From Pegea sp. RAD2-039 (taxonomy: Eukaryota; Chordata; Thaliacea; Salpida; Salpidae): a DNA stretch of 64,000 nucleotides. The number at the start of each line of letters is the position of its first letter. Positions within the stretch are counted from its first letter, which is position 1. The notes below the pieces were generated by a model. That model was not told the origin of the DNA, searched no databases, and saw only the letters and a program-made list of their open reading frames with translations. The translations under genes were made by a program, and so were the position numbers. The stretch lies in assembly GCA_034620365.1 (NCBI GenBank), contig JAQGEQ010000084.1, forward strand, positions 620,001-684,000. The letters are read 5' to 3'. This document shows, piece by piece, positions 34,901 to 47,202 of this stretch.

Positions 34901-37768
34901 ATTCGAGTTTAATTTTGAACAAATTAAATCATAATATTTAAATGAAATCTTAGTAAAGCAGGCTAATAACAGATACAAATTTCAGCATTCTTCTTAAAAA
35001 CGTTATTTAGTCAAAAATGTGTTTACAAATATGAATAGTAAAATGTGAAACAAATAACAGAGTTTTAATGAATTTTTCATTTTTAAATATTATTCTATTG
35101 CTGCAAAATGACCTTTTGTAGAAGGATTTCTTTGCCAGTTAAAAGCAATCAAGCTTTAAGCATTTTAAATGATTTAGTTCAGACTGAAAAGAATACGAGA
35201 ATGTACTCATCCGATGAATCAATTGAGCAGCTGGTGTCTATCGTGAAATCTTAATTTGCTCAGATGACCGGGTTTATTATTCTCGATTAAATTTCACCAA
35301 CTGCACAGGTGTACAGCAGTAAAAGCTTTTATTTTATTCCGAAGTAAACAAATTCATTGTTAAACATTTTTCTTTTGTTCTGATTTTAATCTTATCAAGT
35401 CAACAAACCTAGAAACTATTTTCTTTTCAAGCTTATTTAAAACATTTGTATAACAAATAAGAGTAAAATTTTATCACTATATACTTGTTTAAAATTTTCC
35501 AAATATTTTGAAAAACTTTAAACAATAATAAAATAATAAAATTTTACTATTATTTTTCGATAATATATTCTATATTCATATTTAATACTTTCTTAATATA
35601 TTTTTATATTATAATCCATATTCGATATTTAAACTAACGTAAATAATTGTAAGAATTTAATTTCACTTAAATAAAAGGTTATTACTAAACATTTTATAAT
35701 AAATTTATGGATAATTATCAATCATTAAAGTAATTGGTAGCGCTCTGGACAAAGCATAAAAGCGTTTTGTATCTTCGACCACCATTAATCTATAACCACC
35801 AGTTTAAATTATATTGAGAATTCAGAACTAAAGTAAACATTGCTTAAGTAAATGGGTACTACCTGAAAATAATTAACTATGAGCTCGTTAAACAGCTTTT
35901 AAAAGTATATAGTCACTTAGAATTAAGTTTTAATGATTTTCAATTTGATGTGGACAAACCAAAAAAGACAAATATTTTGACAAAAAACTTTGAATTGTCA
36001 CAAACATTGTTGTTTAGATTTCAGAAGGTTTTAAAATCTTTAAATTAAAATTATTTGGTAAATAACAACAAAAAGTATAAATATGTATGAAGAATTATGC
36101 CGTTTACCTTAAAACAATTTCTGTAAATGTGACATAAATACAAATAAATAAAAAGCATTTCAAGCGATTAAACTTATATAAGATTTTTAAGAAGTACGTA
36201 AATGTGCTACGTGTTAAAATCACGTAACTTTTGAACTATTTGGGTCAACAGCAAGCCCCGGGTGGTCTAGAGTCTACAATATGAGACAGTTTCTAGCTAG
36301 AACTTTATATTATCTTCATATGAGCTAAAATAGTAACGTTAAAATTCAAGCTCGACATCAATTGCTACAATCGAAGCTTTTTTGTTAACTTATGACTGAC
36401 TTCCTTTCCAGGGTCAACTAACTATTGACGCAGTTTTATATTTATAAACTAATCCGAGAGAATTAATTGGAAATGAGTTGTTTAGTAGGATTCATAGATG
36501 AAAAATAGTTTAATAATCGCTGAACGATGTTTTTTATGTCAAAACAACTGCCATAAATATTATAATTTTGCTTCGAATAGATCAAAAGTATCACTATAAA
36601 TTGCCAAGCTTAAGCAAAAAATTTTCATATTTAAAAAATTTTTATTGGTTTACTTTGTACATATAAACTAAACTTTTGCCTTTTATGTAAATAGTATATT
36701 ATTGCATCATTTATCTCATATAACGATGTAATGTATACCATGTGTACTTTACATGATTTATATATAAACAAAGAAACGATTTAAAAAACATATATATAAA
36801 CTACGTGAACAGCAAGAACCAAGTAAAGGTCCTGCATGCCTTGTATCATTTTATTGAGGAGAATAAGATTTCTAGTTAAAAAAAGCTTTTGACAAAAGAG
36901 TTGACTTTGAATAGCAGTTTTTGAAGAATTAAGATTTTGAAACTAGTGTAATCTTTCTTGAGTAATTTCTAATTAATATTTAGACTCAAATGTTTATACA
37001 CTACAGATAAGATATTTGTCTTAGGGAGTTTGTAGAAGTAGCGAGTTTTTAGCACCTTAGAACTATTAAGCAAGTTACCAAATGTTAAACAATTATAAAT
37101 TGAAAAAGTTTATTTGTATTTCATTTATTTATATTATTATATAAACCTTAAGGGTGACTACCATAAGGCTTGAACGTAAAATAAATGATGATTTTCAGAA
37201 TTTATAAACAAAGCATGAAATAATTTACGCATAATTAAAAGAGTTTACATATAAAACAGTAAACCTAAACAATATTTTCGTATATAGTTTATTTTGTTAG
37301 TGATAGCTATTTGTAAATATTTATAAACAAAATTTCTTTGTTTTCAATAAAAGCTTAAAACTTTATTTTTTGTTGATAAAGATCAAAAAGAGAACTTGTT
37401 CTCTTTATAAATAAAATCTTATAAGATTTATATAGCTTTAGTTTAAATCTAAATTTAAAAAACCTAAATTTAAATTTGAATATAAACAATTTTTGCATGA
37501 ATTTTTTTCTGATTACAAATTTAGAAAATGAAAAACTTCAGTTAAAAAAGAAGTTTTAGTTGAATCGATGTTATTTAATTTGTTCAGCTTATTTCTTACC
37601 TTAAATTTCAAATCTTAGTTATAAGTTGATTATTTACGAAAAATCCATAAGTAGTTGATAATACTAAATATAAAATCTTTTATAATTTTGAGTAACAACT
37701 AGATGATTTTTTCCATAGTCTTAAACTGTTTTTATCAGTTTATCATTTTCTAATTTTTTGTTTTTCTA
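31988..37768. other. Long intergenic region, no gene seen
   Basis: About 5.8 kb of A/T-rich sequence. One 48-residue frame with mixed codons lies at 35108-35254 (plus) but has no recognisable motif. A GC-richer patch near 36245-36300 is unexplained. I saw no tRNA, snRNA or transposon ORF. Confidence 0.45.
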
Positions 37769-37875
37769 TTGACTTTCTATAATTATTTTTGCTGCATAAG
37801 TACGTGCAAAGGCTCACGTGTAGTGAACCAAGAATGCCAAAAAGACAAAGGCAATAAGCGAGAGTCACCGTTTGG

Positions 37876-37899
37876 TGACATCATTTCTTCAGTGCGTCA
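37876..37899 (+). promoter_or_regulatory. CRE/AP-1-like sites upstream of the GNAT gene
   Basis: TGACATCA (37876-37883), one base from the palindromic CRE TGACGTCA, and TGCGTCA (37893-37899) lie 40-60 nt upstream of a TATA box. A CACGTG E-box is at 37815-37820. The clustering of bZIP/bHLH-like sites in a locally GC-richer stretch suggests regulated transcription of the acetyltransferase gene. Confidence 0.4.
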
Positions 37900-37936
37900 A
37901 ACACTTATTGTTTCCGCTCATAGCATGCTTGCTCTG

Positions 37937-37944
37937 TATAAAAG
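37937..37944 (+). promoter_or_regulatory. TATA box
   Basis: TATAAAAG flanked by G/C on both sides, 76 nt upstream of the ATG at 38020. Transcription would start about 30 nt downstream, near 37965-37970, giving a leader of about 50 nt. In this A/T-rich window many TATA strings arise by chance, but the flanks and spacing are those of a real core promoter. Confidence 0.55.
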
Positions 37945-38019
37945 CAGGAGCTACCTCTGAAAAGGAATTAGTTTCTTATAGCAAAGTCAAGCTTAAGATT
38001 AAACAAACTCAAATTCAAA

Positions 38020-39005
38020 ATGTTCAATAATAATATTTTAAGAGCAGAATTAAATATGCTGAGAACAACTCTTCGGATGATTACTGTAGAAGCTCATGCT
38101 ACTGCAACCAAGACAGCTCTTCACAACAGCAAACTTGTGGATGAGTCTCTGTTGATAAATGCGAGAAAGATGAAACCGGTTACAAAGTTGAGTTCTTTGT
38201 ACGAATATCGAAAATGGGAAAGAAAAGACTTGAACGAAATCATGGATTTTGTTCTTAAGAACTTCTCACCAAATGAACCATTGGTGAGCACTCTTATGGG
38301 AAAAGCATCGAACTGTTTAAAGTACAACGAATACACTATTGAGGTAAGATTGAGTTACTTTTTAGAAGCGAGCTTAAAGCCTTAATGATGGTTTATTTTC
38401 AGCACGCCTATCGATCAGATGCATCGTTTTTAGCAAGAGATATTCATACTAACAAGATCAAAGGAGTCCGTATAAATAGTATTGGAGCACGAAATGGTAT
38501 GGAATTGTTAGAAGATTTTGGTCCTGAGATGAATGCAGTTGCAAAGGTTTGTACTAACATCATATCAAACTCTTTTGAAGATCAATTGTAGATTTCAACT
38601 TTTTAGCTTACTACTATTGAAAGCTGTTTAATGAAATAATTTTTTCTACAGTTCCTCTACTTTGCTGAATCAAATTTTCAATCTTTGAGTGATTCTGACA
38701 ACTATATGAGACACATTGTTGTGTGTGTATCACCAGAAGTATCTCGATCTGGAGTAGCCTCTAAGCTCAACACGATGTGTATCAACCATGCACTAGAAAA
38801 CAATTTGACAACTCTTACTTCATGTTGCTCTTATTCTTGGCCAGAAAAACTGGCTTTAAAAAGTGGCTTTTATTTACATTCGCTGGTGGATTACGCAGAT
38901 TTTGCTTCAAAATATCGACATCTAATGAGCAAAGAGATCTTTAACAGATTCATGAGCTTGTCTGCAGCTCATGGCTATGCTAGAATGATGGTGAAAAATA
39001 TTTGA
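38020..39005 (+). CDS. GNAT N-acetyltransferase, arylalkylamine NAT-like
   Basis: Three exons (38020-38343, 38403-38546, 38652-39005) give 273 residues. The fold is that of the GCN5-related N-acetyltransferases. The N-terminal part of the domain has FSPNEPL (82-88), the F-x-x-x-EPL motif typical of the insect-type arylalkylamine N-acetyltransferases that acetylate dopamine, serotonin and other amines. A conserved core strand HIVVCVSPEVSRSGVASKL corresponds to the acetyl-CoA motif A, although the usual R/Q-x-x-G-x-G/A loop is reduced to SRSGVA. A K-x-GF motif (ALKSGFYL) and a following Y-x-DF complete the family pattern. About 60 residues precede the domain. Substrate is not predictable. Introns are short (59 and 105 nt). 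A TATA box and CRE-like sites lie just upstream. Confidence 0.82.
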
Positions 39006-42000
39006 ACGGTACTCTCTATTGTCTCATTCTTCTTCTTCTTAAGAGTATTCAAATGTTTTATTTCTCAGTATTTATTTTATAAATTTTGAAAATTTCGGTA
39101 ATAAAAGTGTAAAAAATCAAAGGTGAAAATATTTCAAATAATCTTTGTGTAATATACAGATCTTATTTACTCTGTAACAACCAAAATTTTAGACAAAAGA
39201 TCAACATTGAAAAAACTAAAACATTAAGTCAAGATTATAAATTAATAATTAAAAAAATATTTACAGTAAAATATTAGTTTAAGAAATATATATTATTTGT
39301 TTAAACTTAAAAAGCAAACAAAAGCAAGTGGAGATTTTTTAGCGTTTAAGTAAATATTTTTATTTTATTTTGTTACTACCTTACTTTATTTATAAGCACA
39401 AATATGTATTTCTTATTTAGAGCAAGAAAAAAAAACTGATTTTACGCATACCTAACGAGCCTCCGTGCTTATTGGCGTACGAACTCAAAAGCTGTACACG
39501 TGCCAATGGGCCTTGTTTGACGCAATAGTTGTATTCCACACGCACAAACCTTGTCAAATCAATTAGTTGGTGAGATGATTGCGGCCTTGTTGATTTTTCG
39601 ATCCTACTTTTGTGGTAATCATCGAATGAGCTTAATAAGGTCATCAAGTGGGTTTGCTTGTCAAAGAAAGCTGTATGCAATACAATTGACCAATCACTTT
39701 TACTCTCTTTCGGTTATTATAGCTTACGGCCTTTTTAACCTTTTGTTTTTAACCAATGCAAATAATAGCGTTAGCTTTGTATTTTTCAGTATAGTAAAAT
39801 TTATTAGCTGAATTCTCTTGGTTTAACTGAATAATTTCGATTTCAATAAACTTCAAAACGGTTACGACTTCCATGTGGTATAAATAAAATAAGAAATCAA
39901 TTTCAAATTGTCAAACTTTTATCCCTTTTTAAAGACCATAGATAATGCTTTTGATTTTAAATCTTTCAATTTAATAATTTAAGTATAAACAGTAAATGCT
40001 TGAGGCTATTATTGTTTCTTCAATTCGAATCAACATCTTTAAAGATTAAAGCAAAAATAAACTTAATTGCTTGCTAATTGAACAAGGCAAAACGGTTTTC
40101 TTGCTTTCTCTGACGTCTTTTCTTGGATGTTGTCAAACTGATGTAGTGGTTTAGTGAATACAAAGCAATAAGATGTCAAATTTAAAATTATGCAAAGTAT
40201 AAATTATACTTTTACTTATCTTTGTTGGAACACTTAAAACAATTGAAAATACAAATAAATTTATAAGTCGATAACTTGTCATAAATTTCCTATTTTATGA
40301 AGTCAACTAAAATTAGAATGTATAAAAATGACATCAGAGTTATAGAATTATCGTATAATTAGAATTATGATAAAAAATCAAATTATTTAAAACGATTTTG
40401 ACCATATCTAATTTTTTCAATAATCTGAATAATCTACAATCTTATTTTGTGTTAATGTTTGCTTGTTTAATGTTAGTGAACTCAATAGACACTGACTTTT
40501 CGAAAAATAAAACTGTGGTATGAATAGGCAAATAGACTAACCCATAACTTTTAAAACCAAAACTTTTGTTTTTCGTAAATTCAATATTTCAAAAGTTTTC
40601 CAAACAGCTTTTCTGAAGCTTGCTTCTATCTAAAAAGTAAGTTTGTGTGAGGTATGTGAAAAGACTTAAAGAAAATTAACAATTAATAAATAGATGGTGA
40701 ACAAAGTTTTCAAGATATTTGTGAGGATGTGAGAGATGCTCTTTTCAAGCTCCCTTTACGTTTATTCATTTATTTATTACAATAAGGACGCCAGTAGGGT
40801 GCCTGCAATGAATAAACAAATGCAAAGAATGTAAACTAAAACTTAAAAGATAGTGTTGTGTACTCTAAATTTTAGAGAAAAATGTAATAAACAAACTAAT
40901 ACATTTTTGGAATTTTTTACAAAATCAACTTAATTTTTAATAAAAATAAGCTACATTATAAAGTTGATATTTTCAGACAATTTAAGCTCTTATAGACTCT
41001 TCACCCTAATGATTCTTAAGTTACTTTAATCTTAAAAAAAAAAAGTTAAGGTAAGAAAGCAAAAATTAGGTATCATTGATCAAGGTAGTTAATCATTTGC
41101 TAATAATTTTGGTAGATAATATTAAATTATTAATAGCTATTAAACTTTCATTTTCAGAAAAATCCAACAACTTTGATATATCAGATTTCCTTTCTGAAAA
41201 AATAGACAATCAGTTTTTCGTCACATTTTAATATTCAACTTTAATTATTAACCATCTTCCCGGCAACAGTAAGTAATCCGAGTAGATTTCATCGATGTTA
41301 ATGTTTAACAATAGATTTTTTGGAGATACTTAAAATGATTTAGCTTATAAGTAACTGAAGAAAGCTGAAACAAACTGAACGTCACCGAAATATCAGGTAA
41401 CTTTTTTTATAATTTACAGGCTTGATATAAGCTTATTAACAAGATCATAATTATGTCATGGAAAAAAATCAAATAGGCTTGTTTGTACTGAAATTAGAAT
41501 GAGGAAAACAATAAAAACTTAAAATTGTGTTAGCTGATGAGATTTCTTATGAGAAGCAGATACAAAGCAAGATACTTTAAAGCACGCCTAATTGTGTGAG
41601 TCTTAAACACCCTTAACAATCAAGTTTGACGATTAAAATGTAAGAAGAAGCTTTTACAAATGAAGATACCGAATCAACTGATTTTCTCTGAATGTTTTGT
41701 TTTACAATTCGAATCACTGGTTTAAAAATCAAAGTTCTTATTACACTGCAAAAAGAATAAGTTTTAATAAAGAGGAGAAAGCAAAGGCTGTGGGAGTAAA
41801 CTCAGATAGAAAACCTAGAATCCGTTGACTTTGATATCAATATGCAGATAAAACATGTTTAAGCCGGGTCTAAAACATACAAAAGTTTTTTCTTCTTTCA
41901 TATTTAACAAGTAACTTTACTTATACCTAATGCTAACTGTTTATTGGATAAACTTATTCTATACTATCTGATAGTTAGATTTGTTAAATTATTCATAGTC

Positions 42001-43083
42001 TTTAAAGTAAGTAAAGTTGCTTTGTCAAATTTATTATTATGAAGAGTTATCGGAGAACATTATAAGAGTCTTGAAGATCAAAAGTTCAAACATTTTGTCA
42101 ACTTATTCTAAAGCTTATCATAACTTGAATTTACACAACCCACTTGAGTTTTTCTTAAGTAGAATAAAAGGAAGCAGGAAGTGAAACAAAGCGTCACCTC
42201 AATTAAATGGTAAGTTCTTCAATTTAATCAGATTTTTATTTTAAACTTCTTGTTCAAATGGTTGTCAAAATGTTTTTAAAACTATTCTAACATCTCACAT
42301 TAAAAGTTTTGAATTAAAAACAAACTTTCGACGAATCACAAATCTTTTAAACATTTAACAAATGAATTACTTAAAATTGTACACTTAAAAATTAATGAGA
42401 TTATTTAAATGTTTAAAGCCTCGTAGAGTATGATACTCATTTTAAACGAATCAAACAGGCTTTGTCACAACAGTTGATTTTACTGAACGCATTTTATGAT
42501 AATCGTGCAAACACCTTAAAGTTATCGAAACAGTTCTCAAAGTTCATAACTTAAATTGTAGTTTCTCCATGTAACATAGTGATTATTAGCTGCAAATACT
42601 GGGTAGAAAGTTTACAAGCACATTCTTTACAGGCAGCACTTTTATCTATAACACCAAAAAATAAAAAATCTGCTTAAATAGCTGATTATTAGTGGTGGAT
42701 TAGATAAGCGATTGCACAGAATTAAAATTCATTTATAAATGCCTACTAGAAATTAATCTGCGAACCAACAAATTTCAAGCTAAAAAACAAAAGAATTATC
42801 TAATAAAAAATCATGAAATAAACAACATAACGTAAACAATTGTTTTAACAAAAAGCAAAAAAAAAACCGACTTAACAGCAACCTAGTTGCTTGTAATAGA
42901 ATCTTAAATACTTTGAAATGATTTAAATGACCAAGTGCACAAGGATATAAGCATCAGAAGGCTAGAAATTCATATTTTTGATCAATAAGATTCTGTCAGT
43001 TTTAGCAGTTACATAAACTACTTTATAATAATACTTTTTCTTACTCAGATGTCTTGGAGGTGTAAGAATAAACAAAGAATAAA
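39006..43083. other. Intergenic region with repeat fragments
   Basis: A/T-rich overall. It contains a GC-richer patch at 39430-39700 with an 87-codon minus-strand frame lacking family motifs (39417-39680), a repeat piece at 40721-40830, and a 22-nt repeat block at 41780-41801 shared with 51374-51395. No confident gene. Confidence 0.45.
40721..40830. repeat. Dispersed repeat copy (pair with 58363-58433)
   Basis: GTGAGGATGT...GATGCTCTTTTCA, then C-rich CTCCCTTTACGTTTATT and an ATTTATTTATT tail. The same order (GTGAGAATGT...GGTGCTCTTTTCA, CCCTCCTTTGCATTTATT, ATAAATAAAT) occurs at 58363-58433. The tail of A/T tetramers suggests the 3' end of a retroposon. Confidence 0.4.
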
Positions 43084-44641
43084 TCAAAGACGACACATAA
43101 AAAATAAAGTAGGAATAAAGATAGAAAGAGATATGATTATAGGAAGAACCATGCTAGTGTTGTCATCTTGGTATGGATCAACAGCAGGCCTCCCTGATTT
43201 AATTTCTTTTTTGTTTAATCGTGTTGATGAACTTTCTTTTTGCTTTGATTCAAAAGTATCTGAGGTTGTCATTGAATCCAAATCATCTTCTCCTTCATCT
43301 AGCAAATTTTCATCTTCATCTTCTGAACTCGAATCTAGTGCAACTGGTGGAAGTTTGTAAATGTCTGAAGTAAATTGTGTCAGCAAAAAATCAATTACAT
43401 AAACAAGTTGAATAACCTCCAAGTGTCCCCTTGATCAAATAGAAAGCACAAATTTTGGGGTTGTCAGCCTGTCCCTAAAAACCTCAAATTTGTTAAAACC
43501 ATCAAAATAAACTTGATATAAAAACTATTTTCACAAATAAAAGTTGTTTAAATTAAATAAAATAGCAAAAAAAATCAACAAATTTAAATACCTTCAAAAA
43601 TTCAATCTTTAATTGATTACCAAAAGGAGATTGTTCCCCATTTACAATCAGCTTTCCATTACGAATAGAAAATGGGATCATTTCATCATAAGCTACACTA
43701 TTTCCTACTTTGTCAAAAATGTCTAAATCTTTTACAACAACATGTTGATCATTAAGACGAACATCGAACACCTAAAAATGTTTAATTCTATGATATTTGC
43801 AGTAAAAATTAATGCAAAATTACATTAAAGGATTTGTTCAAAATATAAATTTCACATTTGCTTAAACTTAATATTAGATATTTAACTACAAAATAATAAT
43901 TAAATATACTTTCATGTTGGGACCATAGAAATAAACTTCTGCAAATTTCAAAACCAAAACGAAATCACCCGCTTCGTGAATTGGAACTAAATAATGAAAG
44001 TCAGTTTCATGCCAGCGCTCAGTCTGGTAGATGATCTGATCTTCATCTGGAATTCGTTTAATTGGTAATCTCCTACCATAATCACTTTCTGTACCAACAT
44101 CAGCAGGATCAGCTCTATAAAAGTATAAAAAACCTCCTAATAATAATAAACAGTTTATTTTCAATTCTAGCTTAACAGGTTAAGTTGATATAGATAATTT
44201 ATTTGCAGCATTAATTTATGTAAATTCTTATTAAGTCACTATAGTCATGTGACAAGTTCTGTTTTTAGTTTTGTAGGAATCTATAAAATGCAATTGAAAA
44301 GCAAATATAAAACAACATGCATACAAAATAACATTACTAAAATAAACAACAGAATATTTTTCATCTATTATACAATGGGCAAGGTTTAAAGTTAAAAATT
44401 ATACTTACTAGACTATAGGTATATATACTACATATAATTTTTTTTAATCTAATTTACAACTATCCACTTATTTAACTACTTTATTTCATAAAACTTATTT
44501 TTTAAGAAACGCTCACAAGAATTTAATTCCATTTGAATCTAAATGATATGATCCACCAGCATTTATAGCATATATCACTCTTGTATCAGTATATACAAAG
44601 TCCACCCATAATAAGAACATAAAAAATAGTTTAGAAAACAT
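43084..44641 (-). CDS. MLEC: Malectin, ER lectin
   Basis: Five exons on the minus strand, in order 44641-44517, 44114-43910, 43771-43592, 43474-43417, 43364-43084, give 282 residues. Malectin is a type I ER membrane lectin that binds diglucosylated N-glycans and works with ribophorin I in glycoprotein quality control. Seen: signal peptide (1-18); [17 protein letters not shown] and YQTERW, which carry ligand-binding tyrosines; [10 protein letters not shown] with the Tyr/Phe pair; VFDVRLN...[10 protein letters not shown]; an IEF strand; and DNPKIC with the binding aspartate. An acidic serine-rich linker leads to one C-terminal span and a short tail ending CRL. The family's glycan-binding residues appear intact. 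Exons join in phase. A Ser/Glu/Asp-rich segment replaces the poly-Glu run of vertebrate malectin. Confidence 0.95.
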
Positions 44642-47202
44642 TGCCAGGCTCTAGAAGGTTAAAAAACTATAAACAAAGCAAGTTAGTTCAAAAACTAGTA
44701 TAAATGCAAAGAATAGAAACTTATACTAATGCCCCTACAAGTGTCCCTATTTTCTCTACATTAATTATGTTAAACTGTGATACTTTTTATCATCTTTACC
44801 CTCATATTGCTTTTTGTTTGCTATAAGAGCTATAATTTGTCATCTGCAGACATGCGTTGAATAAAATAAATAAATAAGTAAGCAATTGGTGTTTAAGAAA
44901 AAATATATAATTTAAAGTTGAAGTTAAAAGAGAAATAGGAAAATATAACACAAGAAAACAGAGGAAAAAATATTTTAAATACAAATTAAATGTTTAAATC
45001 AAAATAAATGTTTAAACAAATGTTAAATCAATTTTTAAAAACAATTTAAACCACATTTTCTATCATTTAAAAAATTGCAACTCAGTAGGACTTCAATTAA
45101 TTAGAATAAAAACATCATTGAAAAAGAGTCTCATTTGTTTTAAAATTATCAAAATGTTTTTATTTACAGAGTATTTGAAAAATATATATATAATTGAACT
45201 ACGACACAAGATTAAATAAGTTTAATTTCAAACATACTTGAATTTGAAAACGACAATAGAGTTGATACGTGCGGGGGGAAGTACCTAAATTTATGGAGAA
45301 ATAAAATAATTTTTTCAATTTTATTAAAAAGCTAGGAATAATTGTTCAGTGTAATGTATATTTATACTAATTTATAATATGCGTAAAAAAACTATGGTAA
45401 ACCTATAAATTAAGGGTATGTTTATATTTGATATATATTTTTTAAAACTCTACGAAAATCTACAAATAAAATAATAGGTAAATAGTAGTCAAAACGTATT
45501 TTATTGTTACTACAAAGTTTTTATGCAAATTGAAATTACTATCAAAAATAAATAAAACTCAATCAAACTATAAAAAATAAAATACTTCAAGATTTTGCTA
45601 CTCAAGAAAACATTTTTGATAAATTTAGAAATTATACTAAACAATTTTGGAAAGCTTCTGTACTGTAAAATAATTTTTTGTCCAGTAAAATTTTGCTTTA
45701 AATACAAGGAATTTTATTGAATGAATGTTGTGAGGCCTTGCACAAACTTTTGTTTTCAAATCTGCCCTCATCATTAGCTTTTATTGTTAAGTAGATAATA
45801 TAAAGAGGTTTAAACAAATTTGTTTTGAAGTTTATATAAAAGAATCTTAAATACAATTTTTAATTATTGTAATCGATTGAATTTCTGTAATTTAAATATA
45901 AGTGTGTAATTTTTTATACTCGTTTACATTATATTTTTTTACTATTGGCTATTATCAAATTGACCTTAGTAAGATTTTTTGTTATTTGTCAGCTTTTAGC
46001 AAGAAATGGTTAAGTAGATTCTATGGGTATAGTAATCGCAGTATCAGTACGAAAACTTAATGAACAGATTACTAATGAGGCGTATTAAATTTTTGAGCGT
46101 ATTTTTGAGACTGTAAGCGCGAATAAAGAAGATTATGAAAACAGCTTACGTGCATCTGCGATTTTATCGTTCATTCATCTATTTTATTTATTTATCCAAC
46201 GCGTGGCTGTGGGTTACAAATTCAACAGCTTTACAGCGAACATTAACAACTGAATTTTAATTATAGAATTTTTACAATGACTTTATTTAATAAACGTTAC
46301 TGCTGCTCATAAAATATAGATTTTTAGTAAACAAGAAAGTATTTTAGGCTCTCATCTAAGCTGAACCATATTATTTATTTTGATAGCGCCAACGCCCTAC
46401 GCTACACCTAGCAGCAAGAAGCGATCACCGCTAGGTTATGCTGTTTAATTTTTAGTAATAACAATATTTTATGTAATTTAAGTAGAAACTGTTTGTTGAT
46501 ATTAAATTCTTAAAGTTATCACGAAGCTTTTTCAATATTATACTCAGCAGATTATGTGTTTTTATCTTTTAATATATTATTTAATTATTTCTAAATTTTC
46601 ATCTAATAGTATACGTTTTTATGATTTTTGTTGTTTACTGAGTATTTGAACATTTACTCATGTCTAAACTCTATGTTGCAGTCAGATTTTTAGAAACAAT
46701 ATAAATATATATATAAATATAAGTATATATTAAGAATTAATTAAAACAGAAGAAGTTTTTACAACTTATAATCATTTTAAAGTATTTAAATAAGATTTTA
46801 AATCATTTTTTTAAAATTTATGAAATGAGTGTATTAGTAGATATGAATTAGCATATAGATAGGAGATACTATTTATTTATTTTTTTATGTATGTAATTAT
46901 GCATCGCTAGAGATACCAAGTCATTCAGCTCTTATAGAAAACATAACATAATACCACTGTAGAAAATTAAAATTATAAAAATTTCAAACCTGGTAATCTA
47001 TTTTCTAACCTGTAATACTAGTCGTTGAACTGCTTAATTTATAAATAATCTTATTATAAATATTGTTTTATATATATACCAATTCTATGCTTGTTTCTCA
47101 TGTTTAAAACTATTATGATTTTATTTATATCAATTATTAAGTGATCTCATTTTTATATCAAAGTTCAATTGTTAGCAGCTTATAATATTACTTTTTAATT
47201 TG
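44642..47202. other. Divergent intergenic region, no gene seen
   Basis: Spacer between the malectin (minus) and SPTLC1 (plus) starts, so it must hold both promoters, though I cannot assign elements. A GC-richer patch with ...GCCAACGCCCTACGC... lies at about 46386-46440, and an A/T tetramer tail at about 44855-44875 resembles retroposon ends. Confidence 0.45.

Noticed and set aside
35205-35250. CCGATGA...GAAA resembling a hammerhead ribozyme core
   Set aside because: The second core base is C instead of U and the stem II arms do not pair; not a hammerhead.
35108-35254. 48-residue ATG-initiated frame in the large spacer
   Set aside because: Short, no motif, no promoter or neighbours; could be chance.
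43049-43360. 103-codon plus-strand frame, serine-rich
   Set aside because: Antisense shadow of the acidic Ser/Glu linker of the malectin last exon.
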